A stretch of 64,000 nucleotides of DNA from an uncultured Gardnerella sp. (GTDB lineage: Bacteria > Actinomycetota > Actinomycetes > Actinomycetales > Bifidobacteriaceae). The stretch spans positions 1 through 64,000 of the forward strand of contig CAMYPG010000004.1 of the NCBI GenBank assembly GCA_947289115.1, read 5' to 3'. The notes below the pieces were generated by a model. That model saw only the letters and a list, made by a program, of their open reading frames with translations, did no database searches and was not told the origin of the DNA. Positions 37,900-47,397 of this stretch are shown here, one piece after another. Both the position numbers and the translations under genes were made by a program. Each line of letters starts with the position of its first letter. Within the stretch, counting starts at the first letter, position 1.

Positions 37900-38346
37900 T
37901 TATTCTCCAGCGAAAACCACACCTTTTCGAAGCATAATATTCGCATATTGAGCACGTTCACCAGTAGCAACCACACAATACGCATTCTTCGCTTCATCAT
38001 AAAATGCAAAACGCTCCAAGGTTCCTATGGTATTAGCGCCGCGCTTATCAAAACCAGAAATAATATCTTCATAGTCTTTCCAAATTGGAGTTTCACAAGA
38101 ATCCCCTGGAACAACTTCCATAAGAGTAACTGGCTTAGATGTGTACTGGTCAAGAGGCATAAGCTTCAATATCGCTTTTAGCAATTCTGAAGTACCATGA
38201 CCATCACAACGAACAACAATTGCATCTTTTCCTACCGATTCGGTTGGAAAATTTCCATCTGCCAAAACCAAAACGTCTCCATGTCCCATTTCGCAAAGTA
38301 CTTTCAATAATTCTGGCGATATAATGGGATCAATGCCCTTTAACAT
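37900..38346 (-). CDS. fucU: L-fucose mutarotase (FucU/RbsD family)
   Basis: A 148-residue protein that interconverts alpha and beta anomers of L-fucose so that sugar freed by fucosidase can enter catabolism. Family features: MLKGIDPIISPELLKVLCEMGHGDVLVLADGNFP near the start, the catalytic-type histidine in MGHGD, and the C-terminal RAQYANIMLRKGV. The length fits FucU better than RbsD. ATG at 38346 has AAAGGAGA upstream. It has its own palindromic site at 38383-38407. Its presence supports fucosylated glycans as the island's substrate. Confidence 0.9.
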   Translation of the reverse strand: MLKGIDPIISPELLKVLCEMGHGDVLVLADGNFPTESVGKDAIVVRCDGHGTSELLKAILKLMPLDQYTSKPVTLMEVVPGDSCETPIWKDYEDIISGFDKRGANTIGTLERFAFYDEAKNAYCVVATGERAQYANIMLRKGVVFAGE

Positions 38347-38382
38347 AGAAATCTCCTTTGATTTACACAATAACTATTTCCG

Positions 38383-38407
38383 TTAGTTGACAATCATTGG
38401 CAACTAA
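38383..38407. promoter_or_regulatory. 25-bp palindrome upstream of fucU
   Basis: Outer arms TTAGTTG / CAACTAA with near-symmetric centre (CAAT / ATTG). It is unlike the 17-bp island operator, so a different regulator is implied. A -10 TATAAT (minus strand) lies upstream at 38450-38455. Confidence 0.55.
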
Positions 38408-38504
38408 TAGGTTGAATAATATCACACGATATTAATAAAAAATTCCATAATTATAGCAAAATATTCTTTGCTGATTAAAGAAAAATATGAACTAACTAGT
38501 GAAT

Positions 38505-39920
38505 TCAACTAGCCCAAACACTAGCGTCTTGGTCATCTTCATCAATATCGCGAGTCATAGGAGACGAAGTGGAATACGTGTATTCATCATCTACCACACC
38601 AGAATCAGCATCCGCATTAATCGCGGCCAAAACACGCTTGTCCATCTTATATTGCGGTAAAACGTTCTTAATATAGCTTGTTACAGCGTCTTGCATAGAA
38701 ACATCATGCCCAACGCGTTCCGCCATAAACCAACGATGATCTAATACTTCATGGAAGAACTGTGCAGGTTGGATTTGCGATCTAAACTCAGCAGGAATCA
38801 TGCGTACCGTAGGCTCAAACACCTCACGCATCCAATCAGTAGCAACAATCTCCAACTCTTCACCCTGGCGCCACGTAGACGTACGATAAGCATCTAAATC
38901 ATTAAGAAGCCTACGGGCCTGGTTCTCCTGAACATCAAGACCAGTCAAACGAAGTAGCTTACGTGAAGCATAACCAGCATCCACAACTCGTGGACGAACC
39001 AACACTCTTCGCCCATCCACAGAAGTTTTCATTTCCAACTCGTCAACATAAAAACCAAGCTCATTAAGCCTATTGACTCGTCTTTCAATACGCCACATTT
39101 CGTCTGGACTAAATTTGTCCACATCTGTAAGCGTGCTCCAAAGAGAATGATAACGGTCAACGAGCCTATCTCCAATGCTAATCTCATCAACCTCACCAGG
39201 CAAAAGTTGACCAGAACTTAAATCCATTAGTTCGCCAATTATGTTTGTGCGAGCTAAATCAATATCGTATTCACGCTGACCTTCTGTAAGGCTTCCATGC
39301 AAATCACCTGTTTCAGCATCAACTAGAAATGCTGTAAAAGCATCCGCGTCTCTTAAAAATAGAACGTTAGAAAGAGAAACATCTCCCCAATAGAATCCCG
39401 AAAGATGCAGACGAACCATAAGCACAGCAAGCGCATCAATCAAACGCTCTGCAGTATCAGGTCTTAATGTACGAGCAAACAGAGCGCGATATGGAAGAGA
39501 GAATTTAAGATGACGAGTTACCAGCATTGCCTCAAGCGGTTCACCGTTCTTATCTTTTCTACCAGCTACAACAGCTATAGGAGTAACAGTTGGAAGCTCC
39601 AATTTGCGCAAACGCCTTAAAAGCTCATATTCTCGTTCAGCAACTTGACGAGTAATTTCCTTCATTGCATACACTTCGTCGCCTACGTGCACAAATCGCA
39701 CAACGTGCCTAGAGATACCGCGCGGCAAGTTTACAAAAAGATTTGTAGGCCATTGAGATAATGGAAGCTCCCACGGAAGCATAAACATTTGAGGATTAGA
39801 GCTTGCAGCAGTAATCTTCAAAGCTTGAGGCTCTGCAGAAGATACAGTTTCATCCTGCGCAGATACTGATGTTGCTTGCATAGCACGTGGATCCAATAAA
39901 GGAGTATCGTTCCATTCCAT
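38505..39920 (-). CDS. DUF4032 domain protein (kinase-like fold)
   Basis: A 471-residue actinobacterial protein of unknown function. The N-terminal half resembles lipopolysaccharide/small-molecule kinases: HVGDEVYAMKEITRQVAEREYELLRRL, then the catalytic-loop-like FYWGDVSLSNVLF and FLVDAETGDLH. The C-terminal DUF4032 region includes EFRSQIQPAQFFHEVLDHRWFMAE. About 35 acidic/polar residues precede the domain. In many actinobacteria it neighbours msiK/ugpC-type ATPase genes, as here, but no mechanism is established. Confidence 0.88.
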   Translation of the reverse strand: MEWNDTPLLDPRAMQATSVSAQDETVSSAEPQALKITAASSNPQMFMLPWELPLSQWPTNLFVNLPRGISRHVVRFVHVGDEVYAMKEITRQVAEREYELLRRLRKLELPTVTPIAVVAGRKDKNGEPLEAMLVTRHLKFSLPYRALFARTLRPDTAERLIDALAVLMVRLHLSGFYWGDVSLSNVLFLRDADAFTAFLVDAETGDLHGSLTEGQREYDIDLARTNIIGELMDLSSGQLLPGEVDEISIGDRLVDRYHSLWSTLTDVDKFSPDEMWRIERRVNRLNELGFYVDELEMKTSVDGRRVLVRPRVVDAGYASRKLLRLTGLDVQENQARRLLNDLDAYRTSTWRQGEELEIVATDWMREVFEPTVRMIPAEFRSQIQPAQFFHEVLDHRWFMAERVGHDVSMQDAVTSYIKNVLPQYKMDKRVLAAINADADSGVVDDEYTYSTSSPMTRDIDEDDQDASVWAS

Positions 39921-40032
39921 AAACTTTAATCTACCCGTTAAGTTCGAACGCCAATAATTGAATAATAAATCGCAATCAAATTATAACTAATCGCATTATA
40001 ACTAATCGTAAATAATTCAAACGATGCGAAAA

Positions 40033-40055
40033 CGGGGCTCGCGTAGCGAACCCCG
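40033..40055 (-). terminator. Terminator downstream of msiK (second)
   Basis: Arms CGGGGCTCGC / GCGAACCCCG with loop GTA; on the minus strand followed by TTTTCG. Confidence 0.8.
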
Positions 40056-40074
40056 CCATACCCTTATACAGAAA

Positions 40075-40104
40075 TCTTGGGCACTTTAAACAAAGCACCC
40101 AAGA
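40075..40104 (-). terminator. Terminator downstream of msiK (first)
   Basis: Arms TCTTGGG (40075-40081) and CCCAAGA (40098-40104), extended by inner pairs; it lies immediately after the msiK stop. Two hairpins in tandem should give tight termination. Confidence 0.75.
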
Positions 40105-40113
40105 AAACAGCAA

Positions 40114-41241
40114 TTAGTTCAAACGCAGCTCTGTAGAAGGTGCAAACAGGTGCATCTTGGATGGATCAATCTTGATCTTTACAGTGTCACCGACCTTTGG
40201 AAGCGCACGTGGGTTCACGCGAATCGTTGTGAGCTTGTTCTGGTCACTCATCATTGTAGACGCTTCTTCTGGAGAACCATCAGTGATGATGTTTCCGTAA
40301 ATATAACCGTCAGAGCCAAGATCTTCCACGTTCACAACCTTCAAGGAGAAGGCATTTGGATCATCAGAAGTTGCCAAGCTTGCATCTTCTGGACGGAAGC
40401 CGACAATAATCTGACCCTTATCTTCTTCAGTAAGCTTATCAACAGCTTCTGCTGGAAGAGTGATGGAATCTTCGCCAATTTGAGCTTTGCCATCAACAAC
40501 TGGATGCTGGTTGATGTTCATAGATGGGGAGCCAATGAAGCCTGCAACGAAGACGTTCGCTGGACGATCATAAAGCTCGGTAGGAGCACCAACCTGCTGC
40601 AAAACACCAAGCTTGATTACAGCAATACGATCACCCATTGTCAAAGCTTCAGTCTGATCGTGGGTCACGTAAAGGGTAGTGACGCCAAGCTGACGCTGCA
40701 ATGCTGCAATCTGTGTACGAGTCTGTACACGAAGCTTTGCATCAAGGTTGGAAAGAGGCTCATCCATGAGGAAGACTTTTGGTTCACGAACAATTGCACG
40801 ACCCATTGCCACGCGCTGACGCTGACCACCAGAAAGTGCCTTAGGCTTACGATCCAAGTACTCAGTCAAATCCAAAACCTCAGCAGCCTTTTCAACACGC
40901 TTGCGGATTTCTTCCTTACTTACGCCTGCAATCTTAAGAGCAAATCCCATATTGTCTGCAACAGTCATATGTGGATACAATGCGTAGTTCTGGAACACCA
41001 TTGCAATATCGCGATCCTTTGGCTGCATTGTAGTAACATCTTGACCACCAATAAGAATGCGACCTTTGTTAACCTCTTCCAAACCAGCTAACATTCTCAA
41101 TGTAGTTGACTTACCGCAACCAGATGGACCAACGAGTACAAGGAACTCGCCATCCTTAATAGTCATGTTCAAATCATCAACCGATGGCTTGTCATTGCCA
41201 GGGTAAATACGGGTGACATGATCAAATACAACTTCTGCCAT
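40114..41241 (-). CDS. msiK: Multiple-sugar ABC transporter ATPase (MsiK/UgpC type)
   Basis: A 375-residue ATPase that energises several CUT1 sugar importers. Walker [11 protein letters not shown]-loop [12 protein letters not shown], signature [15 protein letters not shown], Walker [17 protein letters not shown] and switch [12 protein letters not shown] are intact. The C-terminal regulatory OB-fold (TOBE) domain is full length. GAAAGGAAAATATC precedes the ATG. It is monocistronic and the only sugar ATPase gene in the window, so it probably serves the island importer at 25.2-28.6 kb. Confidence 0.95.
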   Translation of the reverse strand: MAEVVFDHVTRIYPGNDKPSVDDLNMTIKDGEFLVLVGPSGCGKSTTLRMLAGLEEVNKGRILIGGQDVTTMQPKDRDIAMVFQNYALYPHMTVADNMGFALKIAGVSKEEIRKRVEKAAEVLDLTEYLDRKPKALSGGQRQRVAMGRAIVREPKVFLMDEPLSNLDAKLRVQTRTQIAALQRQLGVTTLYVTHDQTEALTMGDRIAVIKLGVLQQVGAPTELYDRPANVFVAGFIGSPSMNINQHPVVDGKAQIGEDSITLPAEAVDKLTEEDKGQIIVGFRPEDASLATSDDPNAFSLKVVNVEDLGSDGYIYGNIITDGSPEEASTMMSDQNKLTTIRVNPRALPKVGDTVKIKIDPSKMHLFAPSTELRLN

Positions 41242-41594
41242 GATATTTTCCTTTCATCGGCAGGTACGTGCCGAACGATCCGTTGTGAAGGGTGTGCACT
41301 CAAGACCCCAAGTCCTACGTCGGCGGCGTCAATCGTCCACATTTACTTACATGGTTCATTGAAGGTTCTCTTCGTTGAGCCATGCTCTAATATATCATGT
41401 TTATTTAGTAAAAACAGCAAAATTACAGTATTTTCTAGCATTTCGGCGTGTCGAACAGATAAATCACATATAAACAATGTTTAACAAACACGCATTAATA
41501 TGCATTAAATATATAAACATTTGTTTATAAAATTTTGTATAAATTTTCCACCAAAACGCATAATTGGCATACTCTCCCATTACCATAATGCATT
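41242..41594. other. 353-bp divergent region between msiK and the kinase gene
   Basis: No gene. A hairpin TCGGCA / TGCCGA (about 41258-41275) lies in the msiK leader. The kinase-proximal half is very AT-rich. CATAAT (41584-41589) lies five bases before the kinase ATG and might give a near-leaderless transcript. Confidence 0.6.
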
Positions 41595-43331
41595 ATGGAA
41601 GATGTGAGCATATTTGATTTGCGTTCTGGTCAAAACATTGGCGGATACACGCTAATTGAACGCTTAGGCGGAGGCGCTATGGGGTCTGTCTGGCGCGTTC
41701 ACGATGATGGTGGCCAACTTTACGCAATGAAAATTCTGCGCGCATCTATGTTAGAAGATCAAAGTGAAGATTTAGATTCATTAGAAAACACTAATCCTCA
41801 AGAACAAGCAAGACTTAGACTTAAACGAGAAGCTCTAGCTTTACAAAAAATTCATCACGAAGGCGTGTGCTCAATAGTAGATATGGAGCTTGATGCTTCC
41901 ATAGCCTTTATAGTTACAGAGCTAATTGATGGGCACAATCTTAAAGAAGATGTCGCTATTAATGGTCCATATGTCGCAGACGATTTAGAACGACTCGCTC
42001 ATAAGCTAATCGATGCAGTAAAAGCTGTTCATAACGCTGGAATAATACACAGAGACATTAAGCCTACAAACGTTATGATTTCTACAACAGGACCAGTTTT
42101 AGTTGATTTTGGTATATCTATGGGTCAGGGCGAATCACATGTAACACGCACTGGTTTAGTTATGGGCACCCCTGGTTTTATTGCTCCAGAAATCATTGAA
42201 GGATCAGACTCTGACGAGATTACGGATTGGTGGAGTGTTGCTGCAGTTCTTGCTTTTGCTGCAACAGGAAAGCCTGTTTTTGGAACAAAACCAATAATGG
42301 CGGTTTTGGAAAGGGCAGCTTCAGGAAACGCTAATCTTAATGGACTCCCTATAAATACTATGCATGCATTTAGATCTGCATTGAGTCCTAAAAGAAGCGA
42401 ACGCTGTACTCCCGAACAACTTGAGCAAGCTATTTACCAAGATGCGTTAAATCCTCTGTCTTTACAGGAATCTAATTACCCTTTTGACTATACGGCTGAT
42501 GGGTTAACCGTACCTAATCAGCTAACACAAACTCGGATTATGCCAGAAAATCCTAGAAAAATGTGGGTTTCTGAAGATCCTAAAAGCAGTGATTTTACAA
42601 CACCTGTTGATACGACACTTTTTAATACAACACGTTTTAATACAGATTCTGATGACTCTACAAAAATTGTTGATAGACAAAATTTTGATCAACAAGATGT
42701 TGATGAACAGAATAATGTTTATCAAGATGAACAAGAATACGCGAATGAACAAGAATACGCGAAAAATTCTGAACAGGGTAACATACATCCTAAAATAAGC
42801 AAATACATGTTTCGCGGAACATTTTTTTTAATAATATTTGCAATACTTTCCTCATCTATTTCAGTATTCTCTATTATTGACGCACTGTCTGCAAACATTA
42901 TTCTTATGCTTGTTACAGCCACAATAGGATACAATGTTTGCGCGCAATTACGCAGACAATCCGCAAATGATTCGACCGGTGGAAAAGATTGGCTAATAAG
43001 AATCGGGAGTATACCTTGGCATTTTGTACGAGCGTCTATTTACACGATACCTAGATTAGTCACAATGATAATTACAGGTGTTATTGGCGCATACATCTAC
43101 CCACTTATGATTCATGCAACTCCACAATTAATTAAATTCAAAATATGGTTTATTACCATACATTTTCCAACTTACTCTCCAGAGGTTTTCTCTCAAACAT
43201 CAATTGGATATCTTATTGGTTTTATAGCAGGATGGATTATTGCTTTTATTTTAGGGAAAACTAAGATCTTCAGAATCGGGGCAGGAGCAATTCTCGGAGC
43301 GGGAAAAATCTCAAACGAGCAAGAAATATAG
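41595..43331 (+). CDS. Membrane Ser/Thr protein kinase (PknB-type catalytic domain)
   Basis: A 578-residue kinase. The catalytic domain (~17-280) is complete: glycine loop LGGGAMGSV, ATP lysine in YAMKIL, HRDIKPTN, DFG, and APEIIEG. A Gln/Asp/Asn-rich linker with the duplicated EQEYA unit follows. The C-terminal part has about four membrane helices (~400-565) rather than PASTA repeats, so it is not a PknB orthologue and probably senses membrane or lipid cues. The next gene, DsbA-like, is 100 bp downstream on the same strand. Confidence 0.92.
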   Translation: MEDVSIFDLRSGQNIGGYTLIERLGGGAMGSVWRVHDDGGQLYAMKILRASMLEDQSEDLDSLENTNPQEQARLRLKREALALQKIHHEGVCSIVDMELDASIAFIVTELIDGHNLKEDVAINGPYVADDLERLAHKLIDAVKAVHNAGIIHRDIKPTNVMISTTGPVLVDFGISMGQGESHVTRTGLVMGTPGFIAPEIIEGSDSDEITDWWSVAAVLAFAATGKPVFGTKPIMAVLERAASGNANLNGLPINTMHAFRSALSPKRSERCTPEQLEQAIYQDALNPLSLQESNYPFDYTADGLTVPNQLTQTRIMPENPRKMWVSEDPKSSDFTTPVDTTLFNTTRFNTDSDDSTKIVDRQNFDQQDVDEQNNVYQDEQEYANEQEYAKNSEQGNIHPKISKYMFRGTFFLIIFAILSSSISVFSIIDALSANIILMLVTATIGYNVCAQLRRQSANDSTGGKDWLIRIGSIPWHFVRASIYTIPRLVTMIITGVIGAYIYPLMIHATPQLIKFKIWFITIHFPTYSPEVFSQTSIGYLIGFIAGWIIAFILGKTKIFRIGAGAILGAGKISNEQEI

Positions 43332-43430
43332 ACAGTTGATACCGTCAACTAGACTATTCTGCAGATATTTTTATTCCACGAGAACATCACCAAATTTGCT
43401 TGTACAGAAACCTGTGAAGAAAGGAACAAC

Positions 43431-44372
43431 ATGCCAAACATTAATCAAAACAGCATGCAGAATCACAATGGTAAGGATCTTAAAGACAAAAAGGCTAAAG
43501 AGTTACGCCAGCAAACTATTGTTGGAATCGTTGTTGTGGTTATTTTACTTGGCATGATTGCTGCGATTGGCATTACGGCTCTTAATGCAAACAATATGGA
43601 AAATCAAAAGAAAATTGAGCAGGCTCAACAAGCAAGACGCGCTGTTAAAAAACTTACGACTAACCAAAAGCCTAAGTACGCTAACAACGAGGGCGGAATT
43701 TTAATCAGCAAAAACGGCTATGGAACAACAGTTGAGAATGCTCCAACCATTGCAGTTTATGCTGATCCACTATGCCCTGGGTGCGGTAATTTTAATCGCG
43801 ATTCCGATCAAATGCTTATTGCCATGATGAAGGCTGGTCAGATTAACCTTGAGATTCACCCAATGTCATTCTTAGATCGAATTTCTAGCGACCACTATTC
43901 AACACGTGTAACTGGCGCAATCGCATACATTTCGTCTAACGACGACAATCCTTTGCATTTGCTTCAATTTATTAACAACATTTTTGCTGAAGATTTCCAG
44001 CCAGAAGAAGGCGATGATTATAAACCTGTAAGCAATGAAAAGCTTATTGAACAGGCAGTTAAGGCTGGAGTTAGCAAAGAGGTAGCAAGTAAAGCGTTTG
44101 ATAGGAATTATCTCGCTTGGCAAGACGCTATTAATTCCGATACTCCAAATCGTAAAGCTTTGTGGAATGTTAGCGGACAAAATAAGGGAGCTATGACAAC
44201 TCCTACAACTACTATCAACGGGAAACTTCTTGATATGGTTGAAGTTAGCAAGAAGAAGCTTAGTACACCAGATGCAATTCTTAAGTCTATTGGGTTAGAC
44301 AAATCTAAGGTTGGAGTTGAAGGTGTTATGCCAAAAATAACTGACAAAGATCAGCCAAATCCTATTGACTAG
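43431..44372 (+). CDS. DsbA-family membrane-anchored thiol oxidoreductase
   Basis: A 313-residue protein with an N-terminal membrane anchor (~residues 28-50) and an extracytoplasmic thioredoxin-fold domain with CPGC in YADPLCPGCGNFN, a helical insert, and cis-proline region TTPTTTINGKLL. DsbA-like proteins of this type make disulfides in exported actinobacterial proteins. GAAAGGAACAAC precedes the ATG. Confidence 0.9.
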   Translation: MPNINQNSMQNHNGKDLKDKKAKELRQQTIVGIVVVVILLGMIAAIGITALNANNMENQKKIEQAQQARRAVKKLTTNQKPKYANNEGGILISKNGYGTTVENAPTIAVYADPLCPGCGNFNRDSDQMLIAMMKAGQINLEIHPMSFLDRISSDHYSTRVTGAIAYISSNDDNPLHLLQFINNIFAEDFQPEEGDDYKPVSNEKLIEQAVKAGVSKEVASKAFDRNYLAWQDAINSDTPNRKALWNVSGQNKGAMTTPTTTINGKLLDMVEVSKKKLSTPDAILKSIGLDKSKVGVEGVMPKITDKDQPNPID

Positions 44373-44378
44373 TTCTTG

Positions 44379-44440
44379 TTGATTAGTGTTTCAGCGCAAA
44401 CAAGTTGCATTTTGGCATTGGGTGCTGGTACACTAATCAA
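44379..44440 (+). terminator. Probable terminator of the DsbA-like gene
   Basis: A perfect 11-bp stem TTGATTAGTGT / ACACTAATCAA around a 40-nt loop, followed by TGTTTTG. The long loop makes it weaker than usual. Confidence 0.5.
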
Positions 44441-44478
44441 TGTTTTGCGCGCAAGCTAGTTATTGCACGCAGAGACGT

Positions 44479-44552
44479 GCCTCCTTAGCTCAGATGGCCA
44501 GAGCGGCCGCCTTGTAAGCGGCAGGTCGCCGGTTCGATCCCGGCAGGAGGCT
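44479..44552 (+). tRNA. tRNA-Thr (anticodon TGT)
   Basis: A 74-nt cloverleaf: acceptor GCCTCCT / AGGAGGC, discriminator T, anticodon stem GCCGC/GCGGC with loop CTTGTAA, T arm GCCGG/CCGGC. CCA is not encoded. Confidence 0.96.
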
Positions 44553-44762
44553 CTGTTTTATTCTTCTACTTGTTAAAATACGATCGTTAATAGTGTTAAG
44601 TTGAAGGCTTTTGGCAATTTTAGTAAAATTTGCATTAAAGGGTTAGAATTAAAGCAAATACGTTTATAGATTTGTCGTATGATAATTTATAAAAAGTAAG
44701 ACTTATTCATCATAAAACATAAAATAAAAACTTACAAAAGATTTGCATTGTAGACTTTGCTT

Positions 44763-44886
44763 GAGTAAGTTCTCGGAAATCTTCCCCCAACTCAGGATTT
44801 CCGAGTAAGAGGGTGGAGCGTCCCCCAACCAGCTCCTCCTCTACGGGGGCGGGAACAATCCCCTTCTCTCCCGCCCCCATTTTTAT
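44763..44886 (+). ncRNA. 6C-type actinobacterial small RNA
   Basis: Two hairpins with C-rich loops, then a terminator. Hairpin 1: CTCGGAAATC / GATTTCCGAG (44772-44805), loop TTCCCCCAACTCAG. Hairpin 2: 44808-44842, loop GTCCCCCAACCA. The terminator stem GGGGGCGGGA / TCCCGCCCCC (44845-44878) is followed by ATTTTTATG. Paired stem-loops presenting runs of C define the 6C RNA class of actinobacteria, which includes mycobacterial B11; those loops bind G-rich ribosome-binding regions. Here the loops have five C instead of six or more. The 5' end is estimated. Confidence 0.75.
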
Positions 44887-44976
44887 GATAGATTTCATCA
44901 ACATTTAGAAGCTTTTAGCTCAGTTGCGAGCATTATATATAATTAAAGTTCAGTTTTACTTTGGAAGTGAGGTTGA

Positions 44977-46503
44977 ATGGCACGCAGATGGACGCCTCAG
45001 AGGTTTGTTGTAATGAGAAGAATACGCATCCTTGTATGCGTTTTGGCTCTTATTATCTCAAGCACTGGGATTTTTACTCTTTCTGCGCGCAAATCTGTAG
45101 CTCTAATTGTCAATGGTAAAACAAGAATTGTAACAACCTATGCGTCTACTGCACAAAGACTTCTGCAGGAACAAAAAATACCCGTTAAAACGCATGATCA
45201 AGTTATTAGTACTTCGGGAGAAATTCTTGCAGATCACACAACTGTAACTGTTAGGAGCGCTTACCAAACTTCTGTAACAGTAGATGGCATAACAATACCA
45301 TTTTGGACTGTTGCAACCAGCGTAGATCAACTAATTGGATTCTTCCAAGCAAATGCAGATCATGCTGCAAAAATCACAGTAAATTTGCAGAATATTTACG
45401 ACAAACTCACTGGAGGATTGTCTATTAACAAAAAAGGACCTGTAGAGGTTATTTGCGATGGCAAATCTAGGATAGCGCCAGATGGAACACTTCCAGCAAG
45501 TTCTATTCTCGATTCTCTAGGAATCGTTTTGGGAAAAGAAGATAGAGTTACCGTAAGCGAAAATGGATCACAAACCGTATTACGCATTCTTCGCGTAACT
45601 CATGGAAAAGAATCTAGAAATGTCATCGTTCCTTTTAACACTAGAACGATAAATGATCCAAATTTGCCATCTGGAGTGAGAGTTGTTAGACAATCTGGAA
45701 TAAATGGCGAGCGAACAGATTTATACAATGTGACTTATGTTGATGGTAAAGCAGAAAGCTCTGTATTAATAAAACAAAACGTGATTACTCCTACAACAGA
45801 TCAGATTGTTGCTGTAGGTAGCAAACCTAATTATCAAGCCCCTAAGCAGAATAAGCAAAGTAGTAACAACACTAACGGAAAGACTTCACAAAAACCTTCT
45901 AGCAATACTAATTTGAATAAAACTAACACTAAACAAGAAATAAAACCACAAGAATCTAAAAAACCTTCTCAAAATAGTCAATCCCAACAAAGTGTGCAAA
46001 ATTCTCAAAACCATAACAATAGTAATTCACAAAATCAGCATCAATCTAATGCGAATAATCAGCAAAATCCTTCTTCCTCTTCTCAAACACAAGCACCTGC
46101 AGCATCACAGCCAGCATCACAAACGCCAGCTCCCGCTCCTGCAGCCCCACCAGCACCTGCTCCACCAGCCAACAATCCCAATGGCATGGTTCACGCCACT
46201 CCTGAGCAAGCAAAGCTATATGCTCAAGCTGCATGTGCTCAAATTGGTTGGACTGGTGCAATGTGGGAAGATCTTGTTAATTTGTGGACAAGAGAATCTC
46301 ACTGGCGTTGGAACGCAGAAAATAAAAGCTCTGGCGCATACGGAATACCACAATCTCTTCCAGCAAACAAAATGGCGAGCGCAGGAGCAAATTGGCACGA
46401 AGATGCATCAATACAAATAACGTGGGGAATTAATTACATTAAAAGCAAATACGGGAATCCTAGCGAAGCATGGAAGCATTCAGAAAAGTTTGGATGGTAT
46501 TAA
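44977..46503 (+). CDS. Rpf-like cell-wall protein: DUF348, G5 and lysozyme-like domain
   Basis: A 508-residue exported protein. An N-terminal signal/anchor (~18-37) is followed by DUF348 repeats (VALIVNGKTRIVTTYASTAQRLLQE and similar), a G5 domain (~205-285), and a linker of about 115 residues rich in Asn/Gln/Ser then Ala/Pro. The C-terminal domain (~415-508) is transglycosylase/lysozyme-like, with the candidate catalytic Glu in LWTRESHWRWN and SSGAYGIPQSLP. It probably remodels peptidoglycan, as resuscitation-promoting factors do. GTGAGG precedes the ATG. A 17-bp tandem duplication covers its stop codon and the rsmA start. Confidence 0.9.
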   Translation: MARRWTPQRFVVMRRIRILVCVLALIISSTGIFTLSARKSVALIVNGKTRIVTTYASTAQRLLQEQKIPVKTHDQVISTSGEILADHTTVTVRSAYQTSVTVDGITIPFWTVATSVDQLIGFFQANADHAAKITVNLQNIYDKLTGGLSINKKGPVEVICDGKSRIAPDGTLPASSILDSLGIVLGKEDRVTVSENGSQTVLRILRVTHGKESRNVIVPFNTRTINDPNLPSGVRVVRQSGINGERTDLYNVTYVDGKAESSVLIKQNVITPTTDQIVAVGSKPNYQAPKQNKQSSNNTNGKTSQKPSSNTNLNKTNTKQEIKPQESKKPSQNSQSQQSVQNSQNHNNSNSQNQHQSNANNQQNPSSSSQTQAPAASQPASQTPAPAPAAPPAPAPPANNPNGMVHATPEQAKLYAQAACAQIGWTGAMWEDLVNLWTRESHWRWNAENKSSGAYGIPQSLPANKMASAGANWHEDASIQITWGINYIKSKYGNPSEAWKHSEKFGWY

Positions 46504-46520
46504 AGTTTGGATGGTATTAA
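46487..46520 (+). repeat. 17-bp tandem duplication at the rpf-like/rsmA junction
   Basis: AGTTTGGATGGTATTAA occurs twice back to back (46487-46503 and 46504-46520). The first copy encodes the last codons and stop of the Rpf-like gene. The second supplies the rsmA start region. Confidence 0.9.
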
Positions 46521-47397
46521 ATTGACACAAAATAATATTAGTGAGCAAGAAGGCTCTCTTCTTGGAGCCGCTGACATTCGTAGGATTGCAGCAGAAGAGG
46601 GTATTACTCCTACTAAAAAATTCGGTCAAAATTTCGTTATTGACCCTGGTACGGTTAAGAAAATCGTTACTGCGTCAAAAATTAATTCAAACGATTTTGT
46701 TATGGAAGTAGGCCCTGGTCTTGGCTCTCTTACACTTGCGATTCTTCAAGCTGGCGCAAATCTTACGGCTGTAGAAATAGATCCTCCGCTTGCTAAACGT
46801 TTGCCGAGTACCGTTAAAGAATTTATGCCTAACGCCTTAGAACGATTTAATGTGATTCTTAAAGACGCGCTCGAATTAAACGCTCAAGACGTTCCCAATT
46901 TAGCAAATGCACAACACTTTACTCTTGTTGCTAATCTTCCTTATAACGTTGCAACCCCTATTATTCTTACACTTCTTGAAAAGTTTAATAATCTTACAAG
47001 TTTCCTTGTAATGGTTCAAAAAGAGGTGGCAGATCGCCTCTGCGCTCAACCAGGCACAAAAACATATGGAACTCCAAGTGTAAAGTTGGCTTGGTATGGC
47101 GAATCTCAAAAAGCTGGTTTAATTGGTAGAAATGTATTCTGGCCTGCTCCAAATGTTGATTCTGCTCTCGTTTATTTTGAAAGAAATAACGAGATAAGAG
47201 AAGATGAACAAGAGCGAGAAAAAGTGTTTAAAATTATTGATGCAGCGTTCCAACAGAGAAGAAAAACACTGCATTCTGCTCTTAAAGGCATTATTTCTAA
47301 TGAATCGTACGATATTGCCGGAATAGACCCAACTAGGCGTGGAGAGACCCTTACATGCGCAGAATTCTTGGCTCTTTATAAAGCTTCGCAGATATGA
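46507..47397 (+). CDS. rsmA: 16S rRNA dimethyladenosine transferase RsmA (KsgA)
   Basis: About 296 residues; dimethylates A1518 and A1519 of 16S rRNA during 30S maturation. Motifs: KKFGQNFVIDPGTVKKIV, SAM-binding EVGPGLGSLTLAIL, catalytic NLPYNVATPI, and C-terminal FQQRRKTLHSALKG. No ATG fits: the start is TTG at 46507 or TTG at 46522, both made usable by the duplicated 17-bp segment with GGATGG as a possible ribosome-binding site. Actinobacteria usually show the order rpf - rsmA, as here. Confidence 0.94.
   Translation: MDGIKLTQNNISEQEGSLLGAADIRRIAAEEGITPTKKFGQNFVIDPGTVKKIVTASKINSNDFVMEVGPGLGSLTLAILQAGANLTAVEIDPPLAKRLPSTVKEFMPNALERFNVILKDALELNAQDVPNLANAQHFTLVANLPYNVATPIILTLLEKFNNLTSFLVMVQKEVADRLCAQPGTKTYGTPSVKLAWYGESQKAGLIGRNVFWPAPNVDSALVYFERNNEIREDEQEREKVFKIIDAAFQQRRKTLHSALKGIISNESYDIAGIDPTRRGETLTCAEFLALYKASQI

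Noticed and set aside
40150..41091. Long open frame on the plus strand opposite msiK
   Set aside because: Antisense shadow of a well-conserved ABC ATPase gene; composition is unlike a real protein (Cys/Trp/His-rich) and it has no start signal.
44710..44904. Short minus-strand frame in the gap before the Rpf-like gene
   Set aside because: It is the complement of the 6C-type hairpins and terminator; the paired structure and T tract favour a plus-strand RNA.
44887..44976. c-di-AMP (ydaO-type) riboswitch before the Rpf-like gene
   Set aside because: This riboswitch often precedes rpf genes in actinobacteria, but the 90 bp after the small-RNA terminator are too short and AT-rich and lack its conserved elements.
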